From Bidens hawaiensis (taxonomy: Eukaryota > Streptophyta > Magnoliopsida > Asterales > Asteraceae), in NCBI GenBank assembly GCA_021521415.1, contig JAIQDT010014345.1:124001-188000 (forward strand): a stretch of 64,000 nucleotides of DNA, written 5' to 3'. Shown here piece by piece: positions 44,700 through 56,480 of the stretch. The position numbers and the translations under genes are program-made. Position 1 is the stretch's first letter. Each line of letters starts with the position of its first letter. Under the pieces are notes generated by a model. The model ran no database searches, was not told where the DNA came from, and saw only the letters and a program-made list of their open reading frames with translations.

Positions 44700-46465
44700 T
44701 ACTAGACAGTGTGGTAAGACACGCTCCAACCAGATAACCTTTTTGTAGAAGGTAACAAAGCGATATACGAAAGCAATAAGACTTTGACTTTGGGAAGTAA
44801 TGAAGAAGGATCACACTTGGAGCTTGTAGTCTAATATTAATGGAGTTATTAAATTATTTCGCACTACAATGTCAGCAATGTTCGATGAAGCATCAAAGGC
44901 AGCCAACGTGGGAAATCCAAATGGAAGCGACATTAAAGAAATAAAGATAAGCCAACTAGAATGAGTCAAGACATGTGGTATGTCTACAAATAGTTGACTC
45001 CATAAATGGGACTTGTTGGGATCGTGAGTAATGAAGCGAAGGATGATAAAGTAGAGATGATCGAGAAGGACGGGTGATTGTCAAGGTACCCTAATTGAAA
45101 AGCATGAAAAGATGATGATACATAGTGTAGCAATTATGAAAGGAAGACGCTAAGAAGAATATAGTTGTGTACCTGAGACTTTATGGAAGAGACCACTAGC
45201 GATACTTTCGTTAAGTATGAGAATGGTTAAGAATTTTAAGGTAGAACTAGAGGGACGTGAGTTCCTTGCTACTCTTTATGTTCGACCTTAAGAGAGTTCG
45301 ATGACGTTTGGGAATGGATTTGATGTTTGAGTTAAGGCTCATATAGCAAGTAAGAGCAAATTGATAAAGCTTAAGTCTTTGGATGGAGGTACGGTGACGA
45401 TTTATAGTATTAAGGAGAGTTCAGGGCTTAAAGTCATTCCGATGATAAAAGCTGAAGGTTTGTTAAGACGAGGGTGCAGTTCCTACCTGGCGTATGTTGT
45501 CAAAGCTACGGTCTAGACGAAAGAAGTGAAAAATGTTTCTGTAGTGTGTGACTATCAAGAAGTTTTCCCAGAGAAACTTCTAGGGTTACCCCCGGAACGA
45601 GGAGTAGAATTCCAAATAGAGTTAATACCAGGAGCACAACCCGTCACGAAAGCACATTACGGGCGCCGTCCAAGATGAAAGAGTTAATGTCCCAACTAAA
45701 AGAACTCCTCGACGAGGGTGTTTTGCACGGAGAATTTCCCTACGGGGTGTACCAGTGATGCTCGTGAAGGAAGAAGACAGAAGTATGAGAATGTGTATAG
45801 ATTACTACTAGTTGAACAAGCTTGCTGTGAAGAATAGATATTCGTTGCCACATATTGATGATTTGTTTGATCAAATGCACAGTGCGAGTTGGTCCTCGCA
45901 AATAGACCTCAGATCAGGCTATTAACAGTTGAAGGTGAAAGAGGCAGACATCCCTAAGACAACGTTTCCGACACGATATGGACACTAAGAATTTCTCGTG
46001 ATATCGTGTGGATTGAAGAATGCTCCAGCAACATATATGGTGTCATTCGATCTTGGACAAATCTGACATTTGCTTTTGTTGATGATAATCTTGAAATATT
46101 CAAGGAATAAGTCCGATCATGCTGAATACTTGAGAGAAGTGTTGGAGACGCTGACGAAAGAGTAATTGTATGTTAGGTTTTCAAGGTGTACCATTGATAC
46201 ATGGATACCTCTTCAAGCAGAAAGAATGGAGTATGAGGCAAGAAGATGGGCAAGGCTGTTAAAGGATTATGATTGTGAAAACAAGTATTATCCCGGAGAG
46301 GCTAACGAGGTCACTGACGCACTAAGTCGTAAAGGTGGAGAGGTTATCACGAAAATTAAGTCATATAAATTAGTTAGTACTTCGGATTTCATGAGCGAGA
46401 TCCACGAGGTACAGCTAAAAGTTATAAATGATGAGAACAAGATGAAAAAAAAATGGATTCTCTAG
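44700..46465 (+). pseudogene. Gypsy-3 gag-pol remnant
   Basis: Short readable pieces on the plus strand follow the Gypsy order: a spacer before RT (VCDYQEVFPEKL, LPPERGVEFQIELIPGAQPVTKA, about 45550-45660); RT pieces (KMKELMSQLKELLDEGV, LRSGY and KVKEADIPKT, about 45680-45970); then directly the end of RNase H and the start of integrase (RLLKDYDCENKYYPGEANEV, DALSRKGG, about 46250-46340). The catalytic region FxDD and most of RNase H are missing, so a large deletion lies near 46030-46170. Many stops are present. No gag domain or zinc knuckle could be read in 44200-45400, and no integrase core after 46465. Only the LTRs look well preserved. Confidence 0.8.
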
Positions 46466-47624
46466 TTACACCGAGAGTTGAAAGATAATACTTATGATGT
46501 GAAAATCAGGTTTGGTCGCCTGAGGATTCCAAGTCATGGATATCTTCGAGGCCAAATCCTAGATAAAGGTCATATGTCTATATGTCGGTTATAATGAAGA
46601 CATATACTAATAGAAGTGAAACGCTTAAGCAGAAGTCAAATGAAGATGAGTCAATGGTATGTGACGGATGTGGATATACATGATACCTGGCCTACACAGA
46701 TAAGAACAACCCCAAGTGTTACGAATGTGGAGCCGAATGTCACACCGCAAGAGGATGCTAGAAACCAGGGAAAGGTAGACCGGAAAGCATAGATATGGTT
46801 TAGACTTATATCCACCTGAATTGAGTCTTGACACAAATGATTAGTGGGTGTAATTGATAATCATGTGATCATGGAAGGGAAGTCCTCTGGAATGGAAAGG
46901 ATATGATGGTATTATAAACGAAGGTCGAGACGTACCGGAAAGGAAGTCGGTTAAGGTAATTGGTTAAGATAGATCAGGCAGCCTGATATGAAACGACAAA
47001 CAACAATGGATTCATAGGACAACGTGAGACTTGATTAGTCAAGAAAAGGAAGATGTATCATCATGGACTTCATGATCAAGCTATCCTAGACAGCTATAAC
47101 TCATGAACCCTACGTGTTGATACGACACTAAGAATAAAAGAAGGTTTAAGTGGTTACTTAAGGAGTTCTTCGACAAGTTATGCAATGGATGCACTCAAGA
47201 ATTGCAAGAAGTGTTTTCTCTCAAGGAATAGACAAGGGGATTAGTAATCCTTAAGCAGAAACCGGAAAGGTTTTCTTTTTGGAATTAATAAGTTATGAAC
47301 GTATTACAAAGCAATATATTTTCTAAAGGTTGTAACTGGACAGAATGGCCATTTAGTGCTAACTTAAAGGAAAAAGAAAGGAGACCATACTTGTGGAAGT
47401 AATATGCACTTGAAAAGTCTGGATAAGCAAGCTTATCATAGATGACTTCATGGACAAGCTACCTAAGAAAGCTAAAACTAATTAACATCACTCGTTAATT
47501 GTAAGACAAAGGATAAACCGGTAAGTCATGGAAGCTAAAGAAATGATGTGAATACAGGAAGTATTCCTCTTTACAAGAACTAATCAGGTTTCGAGGACGA
47601 AACCTCTTATAAGGTGGGTAGACT
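46466..47624 (+). other. Gypsy-3 interior after pol, with stem-loop and polypurine tract
   Basis: No readable protein. GGTTTCG-AGGA-CGAAACC (47588-47605) is an inverted repeat, followed by CTTATAAGGTGGGTAGACT, the polypurine tract, up to the 3' LTR at 47625. Confidence 0.7.
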
Positions 47625-48734
47625 TGTAACAGCCCGAAATTTCGAAGAATAAATAATTAATATATTATTTATTTATGGTGGAAAGTTTACTTGAGTTAAT
47701 AGAGAAATAATAAAATAATAAAGATAGAAGGGTAAGTAGGCTAATTAGATGGAAATAATTATGGACCAAAAAGGAAAGATGGACCTAGGTCCATGGGCTT
47801 AAGGGAGTATAAATACCCCTTAAAACCCTAATCCTTTCCATTTTCATCTATCTCTACACCATCAAAAACACACTTCTTCAATTCACGTTTTTGAGAAAAC
47901 CACCCACAAAGACACGAAGATTCCCGGAGATCTAACCGTCAGATCGGTCTCAAATTTTAACCGAGTGTTCATGACATATATATGAAGATTTCACTAATAA
48001 AATCTTTGATCAGAGGTTGGGAAGTCTAGTTTTTATCAGGAAAACCGTAGCAGCTCACAAATGAAGATTCCGGCGACTGTTCAGCTTTTCCGGCGACTGT
48101 AGTGGCGGTTTCCGGCGAAGGTGAGCTGATGTATTTGTAGATCGGCACAAGACGGTTAGATAAGGGAACTAATATCCGCGAATGTAGGGAATGGACTCTA
48201 ATAATATCCGTGAATGTATGGAACAGACCCAAATAAAATCCGCGAATGTAGTGAACAGACCCTAATAATATCTGCGAATGTTTTAGGACGAAGTATATGT
48301 ATATGTGTATGTAAAAAAAGAAAGAAGGAAAGTATGATAGTATGAACGTACGAAGAAAGGTATAAGAACTATGTATGTATATGCACCTTCGGGTGTGTAT
48401 ATACGAATGTGTTGTATGTTACTTAATTAACTAGTACTCACTCAGCGTAGCTGACTTTTAGTGTGAACACAGATGAGTAGGATGAGGCAGCTCGCTTGAG
48501 GTGAACACGTGGCATTGAATAAGAGGCTGGCATCGGAAGATTCATGACGTTTATGTTAATGTTTTGTTTATTTTGAAAGACGAGATGTTTGTTCTAAAAC
48601 AAGTTATGGATTAAAGTTATGGTTTATGAAGGTTTTAGTATTCCGCGTATGTTTTTATTAACTCTGATAATTAGAACTATGTTGATGAGTAAATCCAACA
48701 TCCAAATGTGAGGCACTGGTAACGAGGCCATACA
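47625..48734 (+). repeat. 3' LTR of gypsy-3 (1110 bp, internal deletion)
   Basis: It matches the 5' LTR but lacks about 430 bp, corresponding to about 43190-43620. The junction, near 48155, is at a GGTT shared by both sides. It keeps a TATA box TATAAATA at 47808-47815 and 32-bp units (48160-48285). Confidence 0.93.
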
Positions 48735-48739
48735 GAACT

Positions 48740-49062
48740 GTTATAACCTAGTTTAAAAGCTATTTAGGTTTGGTGAAACCCATGACCCCCTTAGTTTTTT
48801 TTACTATAAAATTGTTTCTTAATTATGAATAATATTTTTTTAAAAAAATCGGATACCAATTTTTTAGTATATCCTTATTTAATAGGATTTTAATATAAAA
48901 TATTTGGTGAGATTAATTTTAATTTAATGATACGTTATAACCCGTTTAAATGTTATTTGTGTTTCGTGAGACCCATACTTGTAAATCCGTGTCAAATACA
49001 TGATACACCTCCATTTACAAATAAAGCAATATGATAACTTTAAAAAATTTAGGGATGCTTCA
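48740..49062 (-). other. Middle part of Helitron C between gypsy-3 and Helitron D
   Basis: It continues copy C after the GAACT duplication (GTTATAACCTAGTTTAAAAGC) and ends at GATGCTTCA, where Helitron D starts. Confidence 0.65.
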
Positions 49063-49328
49063 TCTATAATAATATATATAAACGAAAACATAAAAATCCT
49101 ATGTGTCGCGATGTGGTCGCTCCCCCTTTTTTTGAAGTCCCCAGATTTGCTTGATTTTTAAATGGAGGCTTCTCATGTATTTGACCCGAATTCATGGGTA
49201 TGGGTATTACCAAACCAGATATTTCTTAAACGGGTTATAACATCTCATTAAATAAAAATTATACTCACCAAATTAATGATGTAAAAATCCTATAAAATAG
49301 GATATACTAAAATTTAATATCTTATTTA

Positions 49329-49369
<41 letters not shown>

Positions 49370-49556
49370 TATTTAAATTAAAAAACCAATTTTATAGTAA
49401 AAAAAATAAACGGGTCTTGGGTCTCATCAAACCATAAGTATATTATTAACTTTCATAAATATTATTGATAATTAAAATAACCAATTTTATAGTAAAAAAA
49501 ATAAACGGGTCTTGGGTCTTATCAAAACCATATAGCTTTTAAACCGGGTTATAACA

Positions 49557-49974
49557 TGTTGGTGCATAATGTCAGTAGCTCAGTATCTTGTGTTTTGTAT
49601 GTGTCTGTAATTGTGTTAGATTTTTGTTTTGGTTTGAATATGGTTTTACACAAGTTCGCCTGTGATGTAGGCGAACTTGGTCATAAGCGAAGTTATGACA
49701 ACTTCGCCTAGTATGTTAGGCGAAGTTGTCGAGGATTATATATTCCTCACTTCGGCTTGTTTTTTAAAAGGAGTTTTTTTTTCAGCTGAACGTGTTAGTG
49801 ATTGTTGAGATCACGTGTTGAAGGGTTGCAATACAATCGTGTTTATTAGTATTGTAACGTGTGTTTGTGTTTCGGTTCAACGTATTATATATCTTACGCT
49901 CGTATCGTATTACGTGGGATTCCGCACCCTCGTGTTACGAGATACTCCTGTGTAGATCCGGCTGGGAACCTACA
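49557..49974 (+). repeat. 5' LTR of copia-2 (418 bp) with two perfect hairpins
   Basis: It runs TGTTGGTGCA...ACCTACA. Hairpin 1 (49651-49679) has 11-bp arms CAAGTTCGCCT/AGGCGAACTTG and a 7-base loop. Hairpin 2 (49697-49730) has 14-bp arms GACAACTTCGCCTA/TAGGCGAAGTTGTC and a 6-base loop. A TATA-like TATATATT follows at 49737-49744, six bases after hairpin 2. Confidence 0.95.
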
Positions 49975-49976
49975 AT

Positions 49977-49988
49977 TGGTATCAGAGC
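49977..49988 (+). other. Primer binding site of copia-2 (initiator tRNA-Met)
   Basis: TGGTATCAGAGC starts two bases after the LTR edge at 49974. Confidence 0.95.
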
Positions 49989-50186
49989 TTTTGCTCGTGA
50001 TTGTGTGGTTCGGGATTATCACACGGGTGTTAAGATCGTTCCGTTCGACTATTCGCGGAACGAGTTTACGTTGAAATACCTAGTTTTTGTGTCTTGCCCA
50101 TCTCCCACCATCAAATATAACCCATTACACCTTCGCATACCTCGCAATACGTCCAGTTAAAACCTGCAAAAACTCGTGTTCATCAG

Positions 50187-50364
50187 GCGAAGTTGCCGTC
50201 ATCGTTTGTAGGGTTTAAGCGAACTTATAAGGGTTAAGCGAAGTTATAGTGCAAGCGAAGTTGAGTATAAGCAAAGTTAGGAAGTTAAGCGAAGTTAAGA
50301 TAAAGCGAAGTTAAGATCAAGCGAAGTTAATATAACTTCGCTACCTGGTCACTCTTTATAAATA
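50187..50364 (+). promoter_or_regulatory. Leader array of GCGAAGTT motifs followed by TATA-like box (copia-2)
   Basis: Motifs start at 50187, 50219, 50239, 50255, 50271, 50289, 50305 and 50321, mostly 16 bp apart. The last can pair with an inverted AACTTCGC at about 50334. TATAAATA follows at 50357-50364, and the gag ATG is at 50408. Confidence 0.7.
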
Positions 50365-50407
50365 AAAAAAAACTTTCTTTGTATTTCGAGTCGTGTTTCT
50401 CGCAACT

Positions 50408-52757
50408 ATGACTTCAATAAACATTACAGAACTGGTAAAAATGGAGGTTGAAGCTGGTTCCGCAATCAAAGCTCCAAAAATGCATAAGGGTACCGATTTC
50501 GTTGCATGGAAAGATCGGTTTGAACAGAATGTGAAATATCAAGATGCTAAGATGTGGGTTTGCATTCAAGACGGATACATTCCACCAACATCGTTGTTTG
50601 AAGGTCGTGACCAAATTAAGAAGTACAGTAAGATGGAAGAGGAGGAAAAGAAAATGTATGAGGCAGAGAGTAAAGCTCATGCAGCAATAACAATGGCTCT
50701 TCCACAAGAGATTCTTCATACCTTCAAGAAGTACAAAACTGCTAGAGAGTTATGGGAAGCCTTAGAAAATAGATATGAAGGTAATATGGGGATACGTGCT
50801 TCCAAGACAAAGCTGCTAAAAACTTAATTCTCTGTATTCAAGTATTTGAAAAATGAATCACTTGACGATATCATCACAAGATATTATCACTTGATGAGTT
50901 AACTTAGTAATTACTCCATTGAATACAAGGAAGAAGAGATAGTAGAGAAACTTCTTGATGCTCTTCCACCGAAATGGGAAATGTACACGGTTCTGATGAG
51001 AGATGATAAAGACTTTGCCAAGATTGATTTGGAAACAGCAGTCAATAAGTTACGAAATTTTGAACTTAACATGGTTAGGAAGGAGACACCAACTGATCAG
51101 GTTCAGGATCCGGGAATGTATGGTGCGAAAGTCACCCCAAGTTCAAGTTCAAAATTAGAATCCTCTGCCTACTACTCAAAGGGAGAATCAAACTCAAACC
51201 CAACTCGTGATGGTCATGTGATTCTCAATATGGATGGCGACGTATGTTTCGTAGCTGGAGGTAGTAATCCTTCAAAACCTCTAGCCACAACTGGAAATTT
51301 CTCGTCAAATGTTCCAAGCTACGATTACTCACAGATGCCCATGAGTGTTAAATCAGCTGAACAGCAGTTTGTTCTATATGTATCCTTCATTGCATCTTAT
51401 GAGAACTACATCAAAGGTAAAATAGTCGACTTTGCAACTTTGGATGAAGACTATGATCAGATTGATGCTGATGATTTGGAAGAGATGGACCTGCAGTGGC
51501 AGATGGCTATGATAGTAAGAAGGGTAAAGAGATTCATGAAAAAAACGGGTAGAAAGTTCGTTGGAGAAAGACCAGGGTTTGATAAATCAAAGGTTTGATG
51601 TTACAACTGTCAACAGAATGGTCACTTTGCTAAGGATTGTACAAATGAGAGAGTCGAACGAAGTCAGAACAGGCCTGCACAACAGAATGGGGGAGGTAGT
51701 GAGAATAGGGCTATGGTATCTAGACAGAATGGTGGATACAACTGGAATATACAAGTTGAGGAAGTGTTCGAACAGTCTAATTTGGTAAACATCGAAACTG
51801 GAGGAAGTGAGAGGGAGACGGGAGAAAATCAAGCATATATGGCAGAAGTGAACGATTAGCTCTCTGAGGTAAGTTCTGAACTTCATTGTATAAAATGTGA
51901 AAATCTGTCTGAACAATTAAAAACAATAACTAATCAGTTTGTTAGTTTGGACGCACAATTTAACACGTTAAAAGAAGATCATCACTATACTAAAATTAGA
52001 GAAAACAGTTACTCGGTAAAAATAAAAGCTAGTGAAAAGGATATCAGAAGTCTTAAAGCCAGTCTAGTTGATAAAATACAAGTAATTGATCTTAGTTATG
52101 AAGTGTTAGAAGAAAAAACCAAACTAATTGATGAAAAAGATAAACAGATAGCTGATTACCAAGTAAAAGGGGTGGAACTAAACAGAAAAATTCAATAATT
52201 TAGAAATTCTTCAGCAATGCTTGATCACATCATAAGTGTTCAACGTTCCCCATTAACAAAGGGGGAATTGGATTTTCTGATGTTCCACCACCGTATAACA
52301 ATAACTATACTTATAATCCTAATAATCAGCAATCTGCTAATGTTGAGATTAGTCAGACAGTTCCAGTCAAAATTTCGACTAAAGAACCTGAAGTTAATAA
52401 GAGCGAAACGAGTAAGTCAATTTCTAAGGTTGAGATTTCTATCCCTAGCTCTGTCTCATCAAATTCGGACAAGTCATCCGAATATGGTGAGATAAAAGAA
52501 GAGGTAGTGTTACTAAAACGTGGGGAGGAATATAAGCCTGATAAAAAGAATTTTCCCCAGTTAACTACCAAACCAACAATTACAATTCAGTTAATTCACT
52601 AAGGTTTGGATGGCCTCATAGTCAATCCTCGAGAAGGTTTCCTTTTAGAACTTACAGAAATCATCCTCAAACTGACTTTGGGCAACCAAAGTACTGGATG
52701 CCGGTCAACAGATTTAATCGACCCAAGACCAGTAGGTCTTGGGTCCCCAGCTTTTAA
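50408..52757 (+). pseudogene. gag: Copia-2 gag (several stops)
   Basis: The start ATG at 50408 opens MTSINITELVKMEV. It has a UBN2-type gag domain ([37 protein letters not shown]), a linker, zinc knuckle CYNCQQNGHFAKDC (about 51599-51640), then a coiled coil (about 51880-52195) and a Ser/Thr/Glu-rich tail. It ends WVPSF and TAA (52755-52757) just before protease. One frame holds from 50408 to about 52250, broken only by TAA 50825, TAA 50900, TGA 51596, TAG 51857 and TAA 52196. Each is one C-to-T step from CAA, CGA or CAG. A frameshift lies near 52258, and a further TAA is at about 52601. The architecture resembles copia-1 gag without its second knuckle. Confidence 0.88.
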
Positions 52758-52772
52758 TATTTTTCTTTAATT

Positions 52773-55022
52773 GTGCAGGAACAATCGAACAGGGCTGTAA
52801 ACAATCTGTGGGTTGTGGATAGTGGTTGTTCCCGGAACATGACTGGTAACAAGAATTTGTTACGTGACTGGAAACCTGTTCAAGGAGGAAGGGTTAGTTT
52901 CGCTGGAGAAAGTGGAGGTAGAATAAGTGGTATAGGAACAGTGACAAATGGAAGAATGAAGTTAGAAAAGGTGAATTTTGTGGAAGAGTTGAAGCATAAC
53001 TTGTTGAGTGTATCTCAGATTTGTGACAAAGAATACACGGTGCATTTTACTAAAAACGAAGCAATCGTCCTTTATCCTGGTTTCAAGATACCAGAGGCAT
53101 GGGTGGTAATGAGAGCTCCAAGAAAAAAGAACACGTATGTAATGGATATGAGGTCAACTGAGATGACAACAGAAGAATCATGTCTTCTGTCAAAGGCAAC
53201 TGAGCCTGAGTCAGAGTTATGGCATCGAAGAATGGGACATACACATCTTCGCAAAATGAATTACATTGTCAAGAATGGGCTGGTGCTTGGTGTTCCCTTG
53301 AAGAATTTTAACTTTGAAGATCAATGCTTGTCGTGCAAGAAGGGAAAGCAACACAAAAAACCTCATCACTCCAAGAAGGTTAACTCAATTGTTAGTACCC
53401 TAGACCTACTTCACATGGATCTCTTTGGTCCCGTGAATGTAAAGAGTCTAGGTGGAACGTCATACTGCTAGGTTGTAACCGATGATTACTCTCGATACTC
53501 TTGGGTATACTTTCTGAAGGAAAAAGATGAGACAGTTCAGTTAGTAATTAACTTGATTACCAAGGTTGAAAATATTGTTGGAAGAAAGGTTAAGTACATC
53601 AGGAGTGATAATGGTACAGAGTTCAAGAACTATCAGATGGAGATGTTCTGCTTACAGAAAGGGATAATCATACGGAACAAGGCAAGGCTGGTAGTAAAAG
53701 GGTTCAATCATCAAGAAGGAATCGACTACAACGAAGTGTTTTCTCCTGTGGCAAGATTAGAGGCAATTCGTCTATTTTTGGCATTTGCTGCACATAAAGA
53801 GATGAAAGTGTTCCAGTTAGATGTGAAAAGTTCTTTCCTTAATGGAAAAGTCTATGAAGTGGTGTATGTTGAACAACCTCCGGGATTCTCTGACCCAAAT
53901 TTTCCTGATCATGTTTACAAACTGAGTAAAGCTTTATTTGGGCTGCATCAGGCCCCTCGTGCCTGGTACGCAACCTTGTCCGATTACCTGCTTGAGAATG
54001 GGTTCGAAAGAGGAAAGATCGATAACACGCTGTTTGTCAAGAGAAAAGGGGGAGATTTTCTACTAGTTCAAGTCTATGTAGACGATATCATTTTTGCTGC
54101 ATCAAAAGTCAGCATGTGTCAGGAATTTGAAGCAGTCATGAAAAAGAGGTTTGAAATGAGCGCCATGGGTGAATTAACTTTCTTTTTGGGATTGCAGGTA
54201 GATCAGAAGAAAGATGAGATGTTTATTCATCAAACAAAATATGTCCATGATGTGCTCAAACGCTTCAAGATGGATGATAGCACCCCATTTGATACTCCAG
54301 TTTGCGTCAACCACAAACTGGGTGCTGATTCTGACAGTGATGAAGACGTTGATCCCATTCAATATCGAGCAATCATAGGATCTTTAATGTATTTAACTGC
54401 ATCTAGACCTGATATTATATTTGCAGTTTGTCTTTGTGCTCGTTTTCAGGAAAGCTCGAAGGAATCTTACATGAAGGGAGTAAAGAGAATATTGCGGTAT
54501 CTCAAAGGCAAGCATAAGTTGGGATTGTGGTACACGAAAGGGGGAGAACTGGATTTGGTAGCTTACACAGATTCTGACTATGGAGGTTGCAATCAGAACA
54601 GGAAGTCAACAACCGGTGGATATCAGTTTCTGGGAGGAAGATTGGTGTCGTGGCAGTGCAAGAAGCAGACCTCAGTAGCCATTTCCTCCTGTGAAGCAGA
54701 GTACATGGAAGCATCAAACTGCTGCTCCCAGGTTCTTTGGATACAACAGCAATTGCGTGATTACGGTCTGAATTTCACTCAAACTCCTATTTGCATTGAT
54801 AACACTGCTGCAATCTCAGTAACTAACAATCCCGTCAAACACAACAAAACTAAACATATTGACATTTGTCATCATTTTATACGGGATTGTGCTGAGAAGA
54901 AATTAATTGTGCTTGAAAAGGTTGATTATTTGGATAATTTCGCCGATCTTTTTACTAAAGCGTTTGACCGATCCCGTTTTCAAAATCTTGTTGAGCTTAA
55001 TTGGATGATCAATCCCGAGTAA
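52773..55022 (+). pseudogene. pol: Copia-2 pol: protease, truncated integrase fused to RT and RNase H
   Basis: Protease: LWVVDSGCSRNMTG (about 52806). GAG-pre-integrase: ELWHRRMGHTHLRK and CLSCKKGKQHKK (about 53215-53350). Integrase: HMDLFGP and SDNGTEFKN give the first two acidic residues. After GIIIR (about 53675) the frame continues directly in RT (NKARLVVKGFNHQEG), so the third acidic residue, the integrase C-terminus and the RT N-terminus are missing. RT then follows with YVDD (about 54072-54095), and RNase H with AYTDSDYGG, SCEAEYMEA and KTKHIDICHHFIRD. It ends in RSRFQNLVELN and TAA at 55022. One in-frame TAG lies at 53469. The final 489 codons are open, so RT to RNase H is well kept, but integration is lost. 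Confidence 0.93.
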
Positions 55023-56344
55023 CCTTGTTTTCCGTTTTATTTAAAAAAAAAAACATCACTATCGCTTAAAATTATGTCGGTTGCTTAAATTTGAAGAACA
55101 TATCTTCGGATATGTTTGGTCCTTACTTCTACTAGTAGATTATGAGGATAGCCATTAACCAGATGACTGAAAGTGACCGGGGCGGTTTATGATGAGTTTT
55201 TATTCTTTCGCTGAAAAATAGTCGTTCATACTTAGTTAGAAGGACACATACTCGTATGTGGTCGGTCTAGCTGATCCATTGGATCTTCAGGATAGCTGTT
55301 TACCTGAATACTTTGCCTTGATCGGGGCGATAGAATTTAAATTTTTTTTAGGGAGATGATATAATTTTTCAAGTCTATAACTTCATAAGAAGTTTCAATA
55401 CAATGTTTAAAAGAAAATTGATCCAACCATGGAAAGTGATAGGAAAACTAATTCTGTGTGCTTAACTGGTGAAGTTATTAGGCCTAAAAGACTCTAGAAC
55501 AACCATTGTAAGTTATGGTAGCTTTTTATGGTGCGTAAAAGTAGAAGTGATACAAACTAAATCTCCTCGATTTAATGTGGAGAATCATTCTGAGTTGTGC
55601 ATGTCTCCATATACATCTTTCCGAATGATAGACAGAAAAGTGATTTCCCAGTCATACACGAGCCCGTGAGTGTTAGATTCCCGAGAGGATGGTGTGTCAA
55701 GTACCTGCAGTGATCCAGATTCGGGACTTGCAGTCGTCTATTATTTGAAGCTGTATTAATATGTTTATTCAAAAAAAAATGTTGTTAAGCCTTCTGAAGC
55801 TTATGTTGATTCAAATATCAATTAAGAGGCAAGAAAGAGAACGGGAAGAAGACTTTAACGATCGATATGTACTTACTGTTTAATCAGACACTACGGGTCG
55901 AGGTCAACTCGGGGTGACTTGGGGAAACCCAAATACGCTTTGAGAATAGATAGGAGGCATCACAATCTCTCATGTGATGTCCATCTAAAGTTTGAGCTTA
56001 ATTGAACCTAATCCGTATCACAGAAGCAATGAAAACCATACTAAGTTTTATACCTGCTTACAACCTGTTTCTTTATGTCATAATACCGCCGAACATGGAT
56101 CTATGTGACAGCCACTTAATTAGTATGATTCCTGTTCGGATCTTTTCTAAAACATGCAGGTTCTCGTCAAGACTGAAATTTGATCCCGTTTATTTAATTA
56201 CTAAAATTTTCATTGCATATTTTGTTTTATGGTTTAAAACTCGGTTACTTGGTTCTTTGATCGTAAAGTTTAAATCTTCAACGGAGGATTTTAAAAGACA
56301 GTTGTATTTTGATCAAATTTATAAGGTCCTGTTTTGTAAATTAA
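55023..56344 (+). other. Copia-2 spacer between pol and post-pol ORF
   Basis: About 1.3 kb with no gene I trust. It holds two loosely similar blocks (about 55110-55190 and 55245-55330, both with GGATAGC and CGGGGCG) that suggest an old duplication. The ORF at 56002-56361 is hydrophobic and unsupported. Confidence 0.5.
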
Positions 56345-56349
56345 GTTGG

Positions 56350-56480
56350 GCGAACTTATGATAAGGTAAAGAGGCGAAGTTGACCATGGTTAACTTTAAG
56401 CAAAGTTAATGGACCAGCGAAGTTGTCACAGAGGCGAAATTAATCTTAACTTCGCCCTTGTTTTTTCAAACCTATATAAG
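56350..56480 (+). promoter_or_regulatory. Internal promoter-like cluster before the post-pol ORF (copia-2)
   Basis: Motifs GCGAAC (56350), GCGAAG (56374), GCAAAG (56400), GCGAAG (56417), GCGAAA (56434) and an inverted AACTTCGCC (about 56449) are followed at 15 bp by TATATAAG (56473-56480). The plan equals that in the LTR and the leader. Confidence 0.55.

Larger units (their letters stand above)
42658..48734 (+). mobile_element. Gypsy-3: degenerate Ty3/Gypsy element with TSD GAACT
   Basis: LTRs 42658-44184 and 47625-48734 flank an interior with PBS, pol remnants and a polypurine tract. GAACT occurs at 42653-42657 and 48735-48739. The interior is only about 3.4 kb, and RT and integrase are mostly deleted or broken. 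The LTR family is the same as the solo LTR at 26686. Confidence 0.95.

Noticed and set aside
56002..56361. 119-codon ORF in the copia-2 spacer that might be a small membrane protein
   Set aside because: Hydrophobic AT-rich translation, no signal peptide pattern I would trust, and it overlaps the motif cluster before the post-pol ORF.
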